Origin: DSWT01 sp035415725
GTDB taxonomy: Bacteria > Chloroflexota > Anaerolineae > B4-G1 > SLSP01
Assembly (NCBI GenBank): GCA_035415725.1
Contig: DAOOGN010000037.1
Location: 1 to 34,623 of the forward strand
DNA length: 34,623 nt
Reading direction: 5' to 3'
In this document: piece after piece, positions 21,412-29,446 of the stretch
How the letters are laid out: each line of letters begins with the position of its first letter
Position numbering within the stretch: the first letter of the stretch is position 1
Made by a program: the position numbers and the translations under genes
Notes under the pieces: model-generated
Told to the model about the DNA's origin: nothing
Database searches by the model: none
What the model saw: the letters and a program-made list of their open reading frames with translations, nothing else

Positions 21412-23025
21412 ATGGGAGAAAGAACATGGCACGTCGTCAGGCGGTATCTTAACTTGCCGGTGCGGAATGGCGCCGAGAAGCGCGTGATGCGCTTTATCGT
21501 GAATGGCGAGGAAGTGCGCCGCTTCGACATTGAACTGGCCGAGGGGGATGCGGATTTCTGGGTCTACGCGGACCTGACGCCGTTCCAGGACGCCCGTCTC
21601 ACCGTGATGGCGGACGCTGTGGACGATGAGGCGCTGGCGGCGCTCACTCAGAGCGACACGCCGGTGGAAATGGACGACCTCTACCGCGAGAAATATCGCC
21701 CGCAGTTTCACTTCTCCTCGCGGCGCGGGTGGAACAACGACCCGAATGGGTTGGTCTTCTACAACGGCGTGTACCACCTTTTTTATCAGCACAACCCTTA
21801 CGGATGGGGATGGGGCAATATGCACTGGGGACATGCCGTCAGCCGTGACCTCGTCCATTGGGAGGAGGAGGGCGATGTGTTCTACCCCGATCACCGGGGA
21901 ACGATGTTTTCCGGCTCGGCCGTCGTGGACTGGCAAAACACGACCGGCCTCCAGGAGGGCGATGATCCACCGCTGGTCTGCATCTACACCGCCGCCGGTG
22001 AGCCATACACGCAATGTCTTGCCTACAGCGTCGACGGCGGCAAAACGTGGCGGAAATACGCCGGCAATCCCGTTCTGGGGCACATCGCCGGGTACAACCG
22101 CGATCCGAAAGTCATCTGGCATACGCCGAGCCGGCAATGGGTGATGGCGCTTTATCTGGTCGACGACTATGCGTTGTTCGGCTCGCCCGATCTCAAGACG
22201 TGGCACAAGCTGTGCGACGTCCACCTCGGCGACGCGACCGAGTGCCCCGACTTTTTTGAGCTGCCCGTGGACGGCGACCCGACAAACACCCGCTGGCTCT
22301 TCTGGGGCGCGAACGGCAGCTATGTTCTAGGTAGCTTCGACGGCGCGACGTTCACGCCGGAAACCGGTGTGCTGCGCTATGGCTGGGGCGGCGATAGCTA
22401 CGCCGCGCAGACGTGGAGCGATGCGCCGGACGGCCGGCGCATCCAGATCGCATGGCTGCGCGTCAACCTGCCGGGCATGCCGTTCAACCAGGCGCTGACT
22501 TTCCCCGGCGAATTGACGCTGCGCACGCTGCCGGAGCCGGGGGTCTGGCGTTCCCCTTGGAGTGGGGGTGTGCGACTGTACAGTTGGCCTGTGCGGGAGA
22601 TCGAATCTCTGTACCGACGGGCGCATCACCGGCAGAACGTGGCCCTCGTGCCGGGGCAGAACGTCCTGGACGGCATGACAGGTGAGCTGTTCGATATTCA
22701 TGCCGAATTGGAGCCGGCGGCGGCGACTGCCCTCGACTTTATCCTGCGTGGCATTCCGCTGCACTACGATGTGGTGCAAGAGACGCTGTTATGTGAAGGT
22801 CGCACTGTGCCGTTGCCGCTTGTGGAGGGCAAACTGCGCTTGCGCTTCCTGGTGGATCGTGCTGCGCTCGAAATTTTCGGCGCGGATGGCCTGGTGGCGT
22901 TGCCCCTCGGTGTGATTCCGCCCGACGGCGACCGGACCTTATGCCTTTGTGCCCAGGGTGGGGCGGCTATGCTGCGGACATTGGCCGTCTACGAGCTGGA
23001 GTCGGCGTGGCAACCATGCCGGTGA
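21412..23025 (+). CDS. Glycoside hydrolase family 32 (beta-fructosidase: levanase/inulinase/invertase type)
   Basis: Retaining hydrolase releasing fructose from fructans or sucrose. The 537-aa protein has an extra N-terminal beta domain (about 1-90). The five-bladed propeller starts at WNNDPNGLVF (nucleophile D110) and contains YNRDPKV (transition-state aspartate D231) and TECPDFF (acid/base E277). A C-terminal beta-sandwich (about 410-537) has the usual LRFLVDRAALEIFG motif. No signal peptide is seen, so it is probably intracellular, or exported by another route. ATG at 21412 follows GGAGG by 7 bases. The nearest transporter gene is the convergent UMF1 gene; no PTS, ABC sugar importer or fructokinase is adjacent, so the sugar source is unclear. 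It stands alone behind a repeat-containing leader. Confidence 0.93.
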   Translation: MGERTWHVVRRYLNLPVRNGAEKRVMRFIVNGEEVRRFDIELAEGDADFWVYADLTPFQDARLTVMADAVDDEALAALTQSDTPVEMDDLYREKYRPQFHFSSRRGWNNDPNGLVFYNGVYHLFYQHNPYGWGWGNMHWGHAVSRDLVHWEEEGDVFYPDHRGTMFSGSAVVDWQNTTGLQEGDDPPLVCIYTAAGEPYTQCLAYSVDGGKTWRKYAGNPVLGHIAGYNRDPKVIWHTPSRQWVMALYLVDDYALFGSPDLKTWHKLCDVHLGDATECPDFFELPVDGDPTNTRWLFWGANGSYVLGSFDGATFTPETGVLRYGWGGDSYAAQTWSDAPDGRRIQIAWLRVNLPGMPFNQALTFPGELTLRTLPEPGVWRSPWSGGVRLYSWPVREIESLYRRAHHRQNVALVPGQNVLDGMTGELFDIHAELEPAAATALDFILRGIPLHYDVVQETLLCEGRTVPLPLVEGKLRLRFLVDRAALEIFGADGLVALPLGVIPPDGDRTLCLCAQGGAAMLRTLAVYELESAWQPCR

Positions 23026-23032
23026 CGGAATC

Positions 23033-23096
23033 GGTGGGGACTCGCGCACAGTCGAGGCGCGAGTCCCCACCTGGTGGGGAGCGGTGTCGCTTTTTT
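23033..23096 (+). terminator. Double hairpin terminator after the GH32 gene
   Basis: GGTGGGGACTCGCG (23033-23046) pairs with CGCGAGTCCCCACC (23058-23071), 14 bp. Then AGCGGTGTCGCT is followed by a T-run (23091-23096). It separates the convergent GH32 and transporter genes. Confidence 0.8.
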
Positions 23097-23111
23097 CTCC
23101 CCCCGGAACGT

Positions 23112-24419
23112 TTAGGCCATCCCCGCGCGCGCGTTTTCGGCGGCGGCGACGCGGATCCCCTCGGCCTCGTTGACGCGGCTGAGGAGAATGATGCCCACGA
23201 TGAAGAACACGATCAGCGAGATAATGCTCAGACGGCTTGACCCCATCCATTGCCCGATGATGCTGAAGAGCAACGGTCCGGCGATCCCGGCGAACCTGCT
23301 GGACACATCGTAAAAGCCGAAGAATTCTGCACTGCGAGCTTTGGGTGCCATCACCCCGAACAAACTGCGGCTGAGCGCCTGAGTGCCGCCTTGTACCATC
23401 CCTACGCCGAAAGCCAGCGCCCAGAAGTGCCACGGTTGACTCATGAAGAAACCGCCCACCATCAGCACAGCATACCAGCCCAGGCCCACCATAATCGAGC
23501 GCTTGGTGCCCAACTTATGGCTGAACTTGCCGAAAAGCAGCGAGAAAGGAATCCCCACGAACTGCGTCACCAACAGGGCGCCGATCAGGTCGATCATCCC
23601 AATGCCGATTTCCGCGCCGTAGATCGTCGCCATCTTGATCACCGTGCCGATGCCGTCATTGTAAACCCAGAAGGCGAGCAAGAACTTGAACAGCTCACCG
23701 TACTTGCGGATTTCGCGCATAGTCTGGGTGATGCGTTGGAAGCTGGCACGCACTGGATTGATGCCTGGGCCAAGCCCCTCCGTGTTGGCGGCCGGTTCGG
23801 GAACGTGTCGCAGCAGCGGTAGCATAAACACGGCCCACCAGACCGCTACAGTGAGGAACGACAGGCGCGATCCCAGAGTGCTGTCTTTCCAGATCACCAT
23901 AATCATCACAATGTTAATGGCGAGCAGAATACCACCGCCCAGATAGCCGAGTGCGTATCCTTTGGAAGAAACGTAGTCGATCTCATCCTCGTTGGCGATG
24001 TGTGGCAAGAGGGCGTCGTAGAAAATGTACGAGGCCGCCAGGCCAACCGATCCCAAGAAGAACAAGATCAGCGTCGGCCAGACCATCCCCTTGTCCATAA
24101 AAACCAACAGGGCGGTGGCGAAGATGCCGATCCCGGCAAATGTTGCCAGCAGTTTCTTCTTGCTCCCCATATAATCGGCAATGCCGCCCAGGATGGGGGC
24201 CAGCAGCGCCGAGACCAGCAGAGCTATAGAGTTGGTGTACCCCCAATACACGGTGGGCAGATTGCCGGTCAAGTTGGCCCCGATGACCTGCTCGAAGAAG
24301 ACCGGCAGGACGGCCGCTTCAATCGTTGTCGAAAAGGCCGAACTGCCCCAGTCGTACATACACCAGGCGTTGATCATTTGACGTTGCGCAAACTTTTTCG
24401 CGGACTCGACAGGGTTCAT
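23112..24419 (-). CDS. MFS transporter, UMF1 (Atg22-like) family
   Basis: A 435-aa membrane protein with about 12 hydrophobic helices. The N-terminal AWCMYDWGSSAFSTTIEAAVLPVFF is the hallmark of the UMF1 branch, related to yeast vacuolar effluxer Atg22. DYMGSKKKLL is the MFS loop 2-3 motif and FGKFSHKLGTKRS its repeat in the second half. A cytoplasmic central loop (RHVPEPAANTEGLGPG) separates the halves. Substrates of bacterial members are mostly unknown; amino acid or solute efflux is suggested by Atg22. ATG at 24419 has AAAGGAG about 8 bases upstream. It is convergent with GH32, and a family C element starts 35 bases before its ATG, so that element may form part of its leader or promoter. 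Confidence 0.9.
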   Translation of the reverse strand: MNPVESAKKFAQRQMINAWCMYDWGSSAFSTTIEAAVLPVFFEQVIGANLTGNLPTVYWGYTNSIALLVSALLAPILGGIADYMGSKKKLLATFAGIGIFATALLVFMDKGMVWPTLILFFLGSVGLAASYIFYDALLPHIANEDEIDYVSSKGYALGYLGGGILLAINIVMIMVIWKDSTLGSRLSFLTVAVWWAVFMLPLLRHVPEPAANTEGLGPGINPVRASFQRITQTMREIRKYGELFKFLLAFWVYNDGIGTVIKMATIYGAEIGIGMIDLIGALLVTQFVGIPFSLLFGKFSHKLGTKRSIMVGLGWYAVLMVGGFFMSQPWHFWALAFGVGMVQGGTQALSRSLFGVMAPKARSAEFFGFYDVSSRFAGIAGPLLFSIIGQWMGSSRLSIISLIVFFIVGIILLSRVNEAEGIRVAAAENARAGMA

Positions 24420-24453
24420 GATGAGGCTCCTTTCATGCGGATGTTCTATTTTT

Positions 24454-24681
24454 GTATCTATTCAGGCTAGTCAACCTGGCGAAGCAACTTATTCCCCAGA
24501 GCAGGTTTGGCGCTGATTTTGGTATGCCGGGCGCTTTTGGATGGCGAGCCAGGCGTGTTTCTATCAGCTCATTCCCCCTGCCCTGGGGAAGGGGGGCTTT
24601 CTGATGGTCGAAGTGTCAATACATTATGCACCATCTCCAAAATCCTATCCACAACCCGGCAAGGGGGGGCTGAATAGTTAC
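24454..24681 (-). mobile_element. Family C element between transporter and kinase genes (228 bp)
   Basis: Termini GTATCTATTCAGGC (24454) and GGCTGAATAGTTAC (ends 24681). On minus the latter reads GTAACTATTCAGCC, and its TAA (24680-24678) is the stop codon of the histidine kinase gene. The middle has C-rich tracts but lacks the large palindrome. Confidence 0.8.
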
Positions 24682-26009
24682 CTATTTTCTGTCATGGGCA
24701 GGGTGAAGTAGAAGGTACTCCCTTGTCCCACTTCGCTTTCAACGCCCACCCCCCCATTGAGTTTTTCGGCAATGCGTTGCACAATGGATAGTCCCAGGCC
24801 GTATCCCTTCACGTTGACTTGATCGAGCCGGGTGAAGGGCGTAAACAGCCGGCCTTGCTCTTCCGACGTCAGTCCTTTGCCGTTGTCGTGGACCCAAAAG
24901 TACGCATACCCCTCGGGAAGCTCGCGCGCGCCCACTTCGACGCGCGGCGGTATCCCCCCATACTTGATGGCGTTGCTGATGTAGTTGACGAAGATCTCCT
25001 CGACCCACGGCTGGTAACTCACCACCGTCGGCCAGAAATCGGGCGTAATGATCTCGGCGTTACTCTCGATGATGGCGTCGGCAAGACGACGTTGAATGTT
25101 CTGCATCATGTCGGCCAGATTGAGATCCTCGGTGGGTACCTCATCGACTTTCCGCACGCTGGCTAATAGCAGCAGTGCATCCACAATGTTGGCGATTTTA
25201 CGTCCGTTCTGGGCGATGATGCTGCAATAATAGGAGAGCTTGTCCATAGAAATTGTATCATAACGCTTTTCCAAGAGATCGCTGAAGCCGATGATGGAGG
25301 ACAAAGGCGATTTCAAATCATGAGCCACGGTATGCGCGTAGGCGTCCAACTCTTCGTTGCGCTTTTCGAGTTCGAGCGTGCGTTGGAGTAAGCTCTCTTG
25401 GGCGCGCTGGCGTTCGCCGATCTCCGCGCGAAGTTCAGCGGTGCGTTCTTCAACCAGGTTTTCAAGGTGGAGGTTGATTTTGGAGAGTTCGGCGGTGCTT
25501 TGAGCGATGAGCTGTTCGACCACTTTTGACGGCAGCGCGACGGCAAAGGCAAAGAAAATGGGGATGACAATATCGGTAGGTGGAAGTCGATAAGCGATGC
25601 CGAGGAGCAAGATGATAACCGACGTCATAGTAGCGTATTGAATGGCAGGACGAAATCCTAAAACCAAGCCCAATGTGAAAATACCTATGTGAAACATAAA
25701 GGGGATGGTGACATCGTATTCTATCTGGGTCTGAAGCACATAGAAAAAAAGCCCGGTTATACAGGCCATTGCTAACCAGGCAAACGTGAGCATCGTGCGA
25801 TGTAAAGACACGGGGAGCTTCTTAAGGGAATAGAGGGCGGCGACTCCAATAGCCAGGGTGAGGGTGATATAGATCCCGTCGACAGGTTCTGCACGAGTTA
25901 TCCGGACGATAACATGGAGAACTGTGCCTAGAGTGGTGAATAAGGCATATCCTATGAGTATCCACCGCGCGGCGTTGACGCGGGCTTTTTCTCCGGGCAG
26001 GGTCTCCAT
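24678..26009 (-). CDS. Membrane sensor histidine kinase
   Basis: A 443-aa protein. Six hydrophobic helices (about 16-36, 45-62, 72-92, 102-118, 122-139, 145-160) form an integral sensor with no large extracellular domain, as in 6TM-type sensors. A long coiled coil (about 163-222) leads to HisKA with H230 in TVAHDLKSPLSSIIGFSDLLEKR. The HATPase domain has the N-box YISNAIKYGG, the G1 box VHDNGKGL, the F-box-like FTPFTRL, and the G2 box GYGLGLSIVQ. No receiver domain is fused and no response regulator is nearby, so it is an orphan. ATG at 26009 starts 5 bases after the stop of the 87-aa gene; translation is probably coupled. The stop codon comes from a family C MITE end, so the last residues may be altered from the ancestor. 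Confidence 0.9.
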   Translation of the reverse strand: METLPGEKARVNAARWILIGYALFTTLGTVLHVIVRITRAEPVDGIYITLTLAIGVAALYSLKKLPVSLHRTMLTFAWLAMACITGLFFYVLQTQIEYDVTIPFMFHIGIFTLGLVLGFRPAIQYATMTSVIILLLGIAYRLPPTDIVIPIFFAFAVALPSKVVEQLIAQSTAELSKINLHLENLVEERTAELRAEIGERQRAQESLLQRTLELEKRNEELDAYAHTVAHDLKSPLSSIIGFSDLLEKRYDTISMDKLSYYCSIIAQNGRKIANIVDALLLLASVRKVDEVPTEDLNLADMMQNIQRRLADAIIESNAEIITPDFWPTVVSYQPWVEEIFVNYISNAIKYGGIPPRVEVGARELPEGYAYFWVHDNGKGLTSEEQGRLFTPFTRLDQVNVKGYGLGLSIVQRIAEKLNGGVGVESEVGQGSTFYFTLPMTENR

Positions 26010-26014
26010 ATTTA

Positions 26015-26278
26015 CTATTCCCAATACCTCCCGGATTTGGTAACGACGCCGGCCTCGCGTTCCTCGTCGTAGACCTTCCACCATTTTTTGACGACCTTCT
26101 GCAGTTGCTGATCCTCGAAGGCGCTGCGAAATGCGGCTTTTTCCTGCTCGGTAAGGTCGCCATAAGGGCAGGTGGCAAACACAGCTTCAAGCCCTTGTGC
26201 TTCCACTTCCTTCACAAAGTTGCGGGAAAGGAAGACTTGCCCCGCCAGCCACAGCATATCCTGATGACCTTTTAACAT
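26015..26278 (-). CDS. Small protein of unknown function upstream of the kinase (87 aa)
   Basis: ATG at 26278 has GAGGAG 6-7 bases upstream, and TAG ends it 5 bases before the kinase ATG, a tight operon. The product is soluble, helical and charged (EVEAQGLEAVF, LTEQEKAAFRSAFEDQQLQKVVKKWWKVYDEER), with one cysteine and no membrane segment. I recognise no family. Because it is paired with an orphan membrane kinase it could be a partner or regulator of the kinase, but this rests on position only. Confidence 0.75.
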   Translation of the reverse strand: MLKGHQDMLWLAGQVFLSRNFVKEVEAQGLEAVFATCPYGDLTEQEKAAFRSAFEDQQLQKVVKKWWKVYDEEREAGVVTKSGRYWE

Positions 26279-26398
26279 GATACTCCTCTCAAATAGATAT
26301 AGGGTGTCGTTCCATCTCGGTAGGAACGGCGTATATTTCTATTTTATGCCGATCTGCATTTTACGCCAGAAAGCGACCGTTGCTTTGGAAAATCACAT

Positions 26399-26475
26399 GG
26401 AACTATTCAGCCGCCTTTGCCAGATTGCGAACGGGACTTTGGGGATGGTGCATAATGTATGGACACTCACAGTAT
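26399..26475 (+). repeat. Family C left-end fragment, cut by family A copy 3
   Basis: GGAACTATTCAGCCGCCTTT through GGTGCATAATGTATGGACAC matches the left end of the 5821 copy, then stops exactly where family A copy 3 begins. Sequence beyond the family A copy does not resume family C, so the rest was lost. Confidence 0.6.
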
Positions 26476-26597
26476 AGGACTTACGCAAATTTCCGTTTGT
26501 AGTGACGGCTTTAGCTGTTTTTAGCTCCTAAGAGACGCCTGAAGGCGTCACTACAAATCCTCCGCCGCTTGATTCGAGCCAGGCTTGCGTAAGTCTT
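26476..26597 (+). mobile_element. Family A MITE-like element, copy 3
   Basis: 122 bp, same structure as copies 1 and 2. Differences include TTTAGCTGTT for TTCAGCCGTT in the left arm and an altered last base (AAGTCTT), so it is slightly older. Confidence 0.85.
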
Positions 26598-26741
26598 GAT
26601 TACAATATATTGTATGCGGATAACAGTCAGGAAGATGACGCCTGGCGTGCTTCATGCAACCTGCGCGACTTCACTACGTAGAAATACCAGTACAGTCATT
26701 TTTTATGGCAAAATCTTGGTCAGCAGATTGTAAAGGGGAAC

Positions 26742-27698
26742 ATGGAAACCACAGCTTTAGTCGAAGTGCAAAACCTTTTCAAACGTTATACGGCCGACAG
26801 CCCTTATGCTGTGGACGGTATCTCGTTCACGATTCATACAGGTGAGCTGTTCAGCCTGCTCGGACCGAACGGTGCGGGCAAGACCACCGCCATCTCGGTC
26901 ATCAGCACGCTGCTGCGGCCTACGGCAGGTGCGGTGCGTGTGGACGGCTACGACGTGCAACGCGATCCTATGGCCGTGCGCCGTGTCATCGGCGTTGTGC
27001 CGCAGGAGTTGGCGCTCTACGACGATCTGACGGCGCACGAGAATTTGCGCTTCTGGGGTGAGATGCGCGGATTGCACGGCGCAGAGCTGCAGAGCGAAAT
27101 CGCCGCAAAGCTGGCGCTGATCGAATTGACCGACCGCGCTAAAGACCGCGTGGGGACGTTCTCCGGCGGCATGAAACGCCGTCTCAACCTGGCGGTGGGG
27201 CTGCTGGGCAACCCCAAACTGCTCATGCTCGACGAGCCGACCGTCGCCATCGATCCACAAAGCCGGCGCTACATCCTCGACTGGGTCAAAAAGCTGCGGG
27301 AGCAGGGCGTGACGATCCTCTACACCACCCATTACATGGAAGAGGCTCAGGAATTGAGCGACCGCATCGGCATCATCGACCACGGGAAGCTCATCGCGTT
27401 GGGGACGTTGGCCGAACTGATTCAACTTGTGGGGCAGCACGAAACATTGCGTCTGCAACTGCTGCAAGAAGCAGGCGGCGCGGAGTTGGCGGCGTCGCTC
27501 CAATCCCTGGAAGGCGTCATCCAGGCCAGTGCCACCGATGGCGAAGTCCTCGTCAACGTGACCTCGGCGGAGGCAACCCTGGCGTCCATCATCAGCACGG
27601 CGACCGGCCTGGGCTTGAGCGTGCGCACCATTGACATCCGTGAGCCGAACCTGGAAGCCGTTTTTCTGCATTTGACCGGCCGGGCGCTGCGGGACTGA
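26742..27698 (+). CDS. ABC transporter ATP-binding protein (ABC-2 exporter type)
   Basis: A 318-aa ATPase energising the two ABC-2 permeases downstream. Motifs are Walker A GPNGAGKTT (about 41-49), Q-loop VVPQEL, signature FSGGMKRRLNLA (about 140), Walker B LLMLDEPT (about 163) and H-loop TTHYMEEA (about 198). The C-terminal 80 residues form the extra domain found in DrrA/YhaQ-like exporters. The Walker B tail TVAIDPQSRR has AID where GLD (D-loop) is usual. Likely exports a drug, lipid or peptide, but the substrate is not evident. The start ATG follows AAAGGGGA. The stop lies 9 bases before the first permease. Confidence 0.93.
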   Translation: METTALVEVQNLFKRYTADSPYAVDGISFTIHTGELFSLLGPNGAGKTTAISVISTLLRPTAGAVRVDGYDVQRDPMAVRRVIGVVPQELALYDDLTAHENLRFWGEMRGLHGAELQSEIAAKLALIELTDRAKDRVGTFSGGMKRRLNLAVGLLGNPKLLMLDEPTVAIDPQSRRYILDWVKKLREQGVTILYTTHYMEEAQELSDRIGIIDHGKLIALGTLAELIQLVGQHETLRLQLLQEAGGAELAASLQSLEGVIQASATDGEVLVNVTSAEATLASIISTATGLGLSVRTIDIREPNLEAVFLHLTGRALRD

Positions 27699-27707
27699 CG
27701 AGGACGT

Positions 27708-29060
27708 ATGCGTAAACTGATGGTCCTGGCCTGCAAAGAAGTGTTGGTAACATTCCGCGATGTGGGCGCGCTGGTGATGATGTTAGTGACGCCGCTGGCG
27801 CTCACGCTGGTGATGATGGCCGCGTTTGGCCGTGGAGGCAGCACCCCCCTCTCCGCTATTCCCGTCTTGTTGTTGAATCGGGATACAGGCGCCTTGGGGG
27901 AGGCGCTCACGGACATTTTTTTCTCACCGTCGCTGGGCGATTTAGTGGCGCCGACGCTGGTGGAAGACGAGGCCGCGGCGCGGGCGCGTGTGGAGGCCGA
28001 CGAGGTCGCGGCGCTGGTCATCATCCCGACAGATTTCAGCGCGCGTGTCTTCCCCCTGGCTACGCGCGCACAAGCGCTTGTCGGCATGGATGTGACTGCC
28101 TTCTCGCCTGCCATGTCGTTGACGCCGGAGCAGATGGCCGGTCTGGCACAGGCCTTTCTGGAGAGCCAGGCCCCCGCCGCTCCGGTGAGCGTCGAAATTT
28201 ACGCCAGCCCCAACTGGCGTATCAGCACGCTGGTGGTCAAGGCCATTGTCAGCCAGGGCCTGGAGCGGCTGAACATTCAGATCGCCGGGATGACCAACAT
28301 CGTCTCGCGGCTGGTGGCGGGGACGCTCCAGGCAAACTCTTCTGCGGCGGATGCGGCAACGACGATAGGGGCGGTGTTGGCAGAGACTGTCGACCAGGAG
28401 ACCGGCGACGGCGCCGCTGACGCCGATTTGCCCATCAAACTGCACATAACGTCGACGACGGGGCGGGGCTTTAGCTGGCTCGACTATTACGCTTCGAGCA
28501 TGGCGGTGCTATTCCTGATGTTCACCGTGACCTCCGGCGGACGCACCTTGTTGGCGGAACGGCAGCGCGGCACATTGCCCCGCCTGTTGATCTCCCCTAC
28601 CTCTGCCCTCACCGTTCTGCTTGGCAAAATGGGCGGCAGCGTGCTGACCGGCATCCTGCAAATGCTCATCCTGTGGGGGGCGACCACACTCATCGGTGCG
28701 TACTGGGGGAATCCAGGCGGTGTGCTGGTGGCGATTGTATCGCTTGTGATGTGCGCGTCCGGTGTCGGCGCGCTCATTTCCGCGTGGGCTACTACCCCCG
28801 GACAGGCCGGCGCCATCGGATCGGCGGTCACGTTGATCGGCGCCGCGCTTTCGGGCAGTTTCTTCGTCCGTTGGAACCTGCCGCCGTGGGTGCAGTATCT
28901 CAGCCTCGTCACACCGAACGCCTGGGGCATTGAAATCCTCTCGCGTTTACAGGCCGGACGTGCTTTGACCGCTCTCCTGCCCTGGCTTGGGGGGGTGCTG
29001 GGGTTAACCCTCGTCTATTACGCTGGAGCATTGGTGGGATTTCGCCGCCAGTTCAGATAA
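27708..29060 (+). CDS. ABC-2 type permease, first subunit
   Basis: A 450-aa membrane protein with the YhgE/ABC2_membrane_3 layout: one N-terminal transmembrane helix (VGALVMMLVTPLALTLVMMA, about 18-38), a large extracytoplasmic region (about 40-250) and five or six C-terminal helices (from about 260) ending in GVLGLTLVYYAGALVGF. The segment TLLAERQRGTLPRLLISPTS is the conserved coupling motif before the second membrane helix. The preceding GAGGA and the 9-base gap from the ATPase indicate one operon. It is paralogous to the gene at 29447, and the two may form a heterodimer. Confidence 0.9.
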   Translation: MRKLMVLACKEVLVTFRDVGALVMMLVTPLALTLVMMAAFGRGGSTPLSAIPVLLLNRDTGALGEALTDIFFSPSLGDLVAPTLVEDEAAARARVEADEVAALVIIPTDFSARVFPLATRAQALVGMDVTAFSPAMSLTPEQMAGLAQAFLESQAPAAPVSVEIYASPNWRISTLVVKAIVSQGLERLNIQIAGMTNIVSRLVAGTLQANSSAADAATTIGAVLAETVDQETGDGAADADLPIKLHITSTTGRGFSWLDYYASSMAVLFLMFTVTSGGRTLLAERQRGTLPRLLISPTSALTVLLGKMGGSVLTGILQMLILWGATTLIGAYWGNPGGVLVAIVSLVMCASGVGALISAWATTPGQAGAIGSAVTLIGAALSGSFFVRWNLPPWVQYLSLVTPNAWGIEILSRLQAGRALTALLPWLGGVLGLTLVYYAGALVGFRRQFR

Positions 29061-29446
29061 TCGCACAGTCATGTAATTGTGAGTTTGGCAGTCAGGGCAA
29101 CAAAAGAACGCAACTATTCAGCCACCCTTGCCAGGTGGCAAATGGGACTTTGGGGAGGGCACATAATAGGTTACCCCTTCGGCAGGTGCTGACCCTCTCA
29201 TCCCCCAACCCCCTTCTCCCCCGCCAGCGGGGAAGAAGGGGGCGAAAAAGAGGGGGTGTGGCGGGCAGCGAAGCTGCCCGCCACACCCCCACCTAAAATC
29301 CCCCTGCCTGGGGGGAAGGGGGGCAGGGGGAACCTGGCATAGGGCATAAGTGGCTTCGTCAGGTTGACTGGCCTGAATAGATGCCAAAAAATTATGTGAC
29401 TCAAGACTCCAAGACTCTTTCTCAAGACTTTTTCTGAGGAGCTACC
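29061..29446. other. Gap between the two permease genes
   Basis: 386 bases made mostly of a family C element (29110-29384) followed by low-complexity CAAGACTCCAAGACTCTTTC-like DNA and a good ribosome site (GAGGAG) for the second permease. No terminator or promoter is evident. Confidence 0.7.
29110..29384 (+). mobile_element. Family C element inside the ABC operon (275 bp)
   Basis: Left end GCAACTATTCAGCC, right end GGCCTGAATAGATGC; the inner palindrome GTGTGGCGGGCAGC / GCTGCCCGCCACAC is present. It separates two genes that should be co-transcribed. Confidence 0.8.

Larger units (their letters stand above)
26279..26741. other. Gene-free interval with repeats before the ABC operon
   Basis: It holds the leader of the 87-aa gene (minus), a truncated family C end (26399-26475), family A copy 3 (26476-26597), a perfect ACAATATATTGT palindrome (26602-26613) and about 125 bases leading to the ABC ATPase with AAAGGGGA as ribosome site. 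No clear promoter stands out. Confidence 0.6.

Noticed and set aside
26757..27671. A 304-aa open frame antisense to the ABC ATPase
   Set aside because: Shadow frame opposite a clear ATPase with all motifs.
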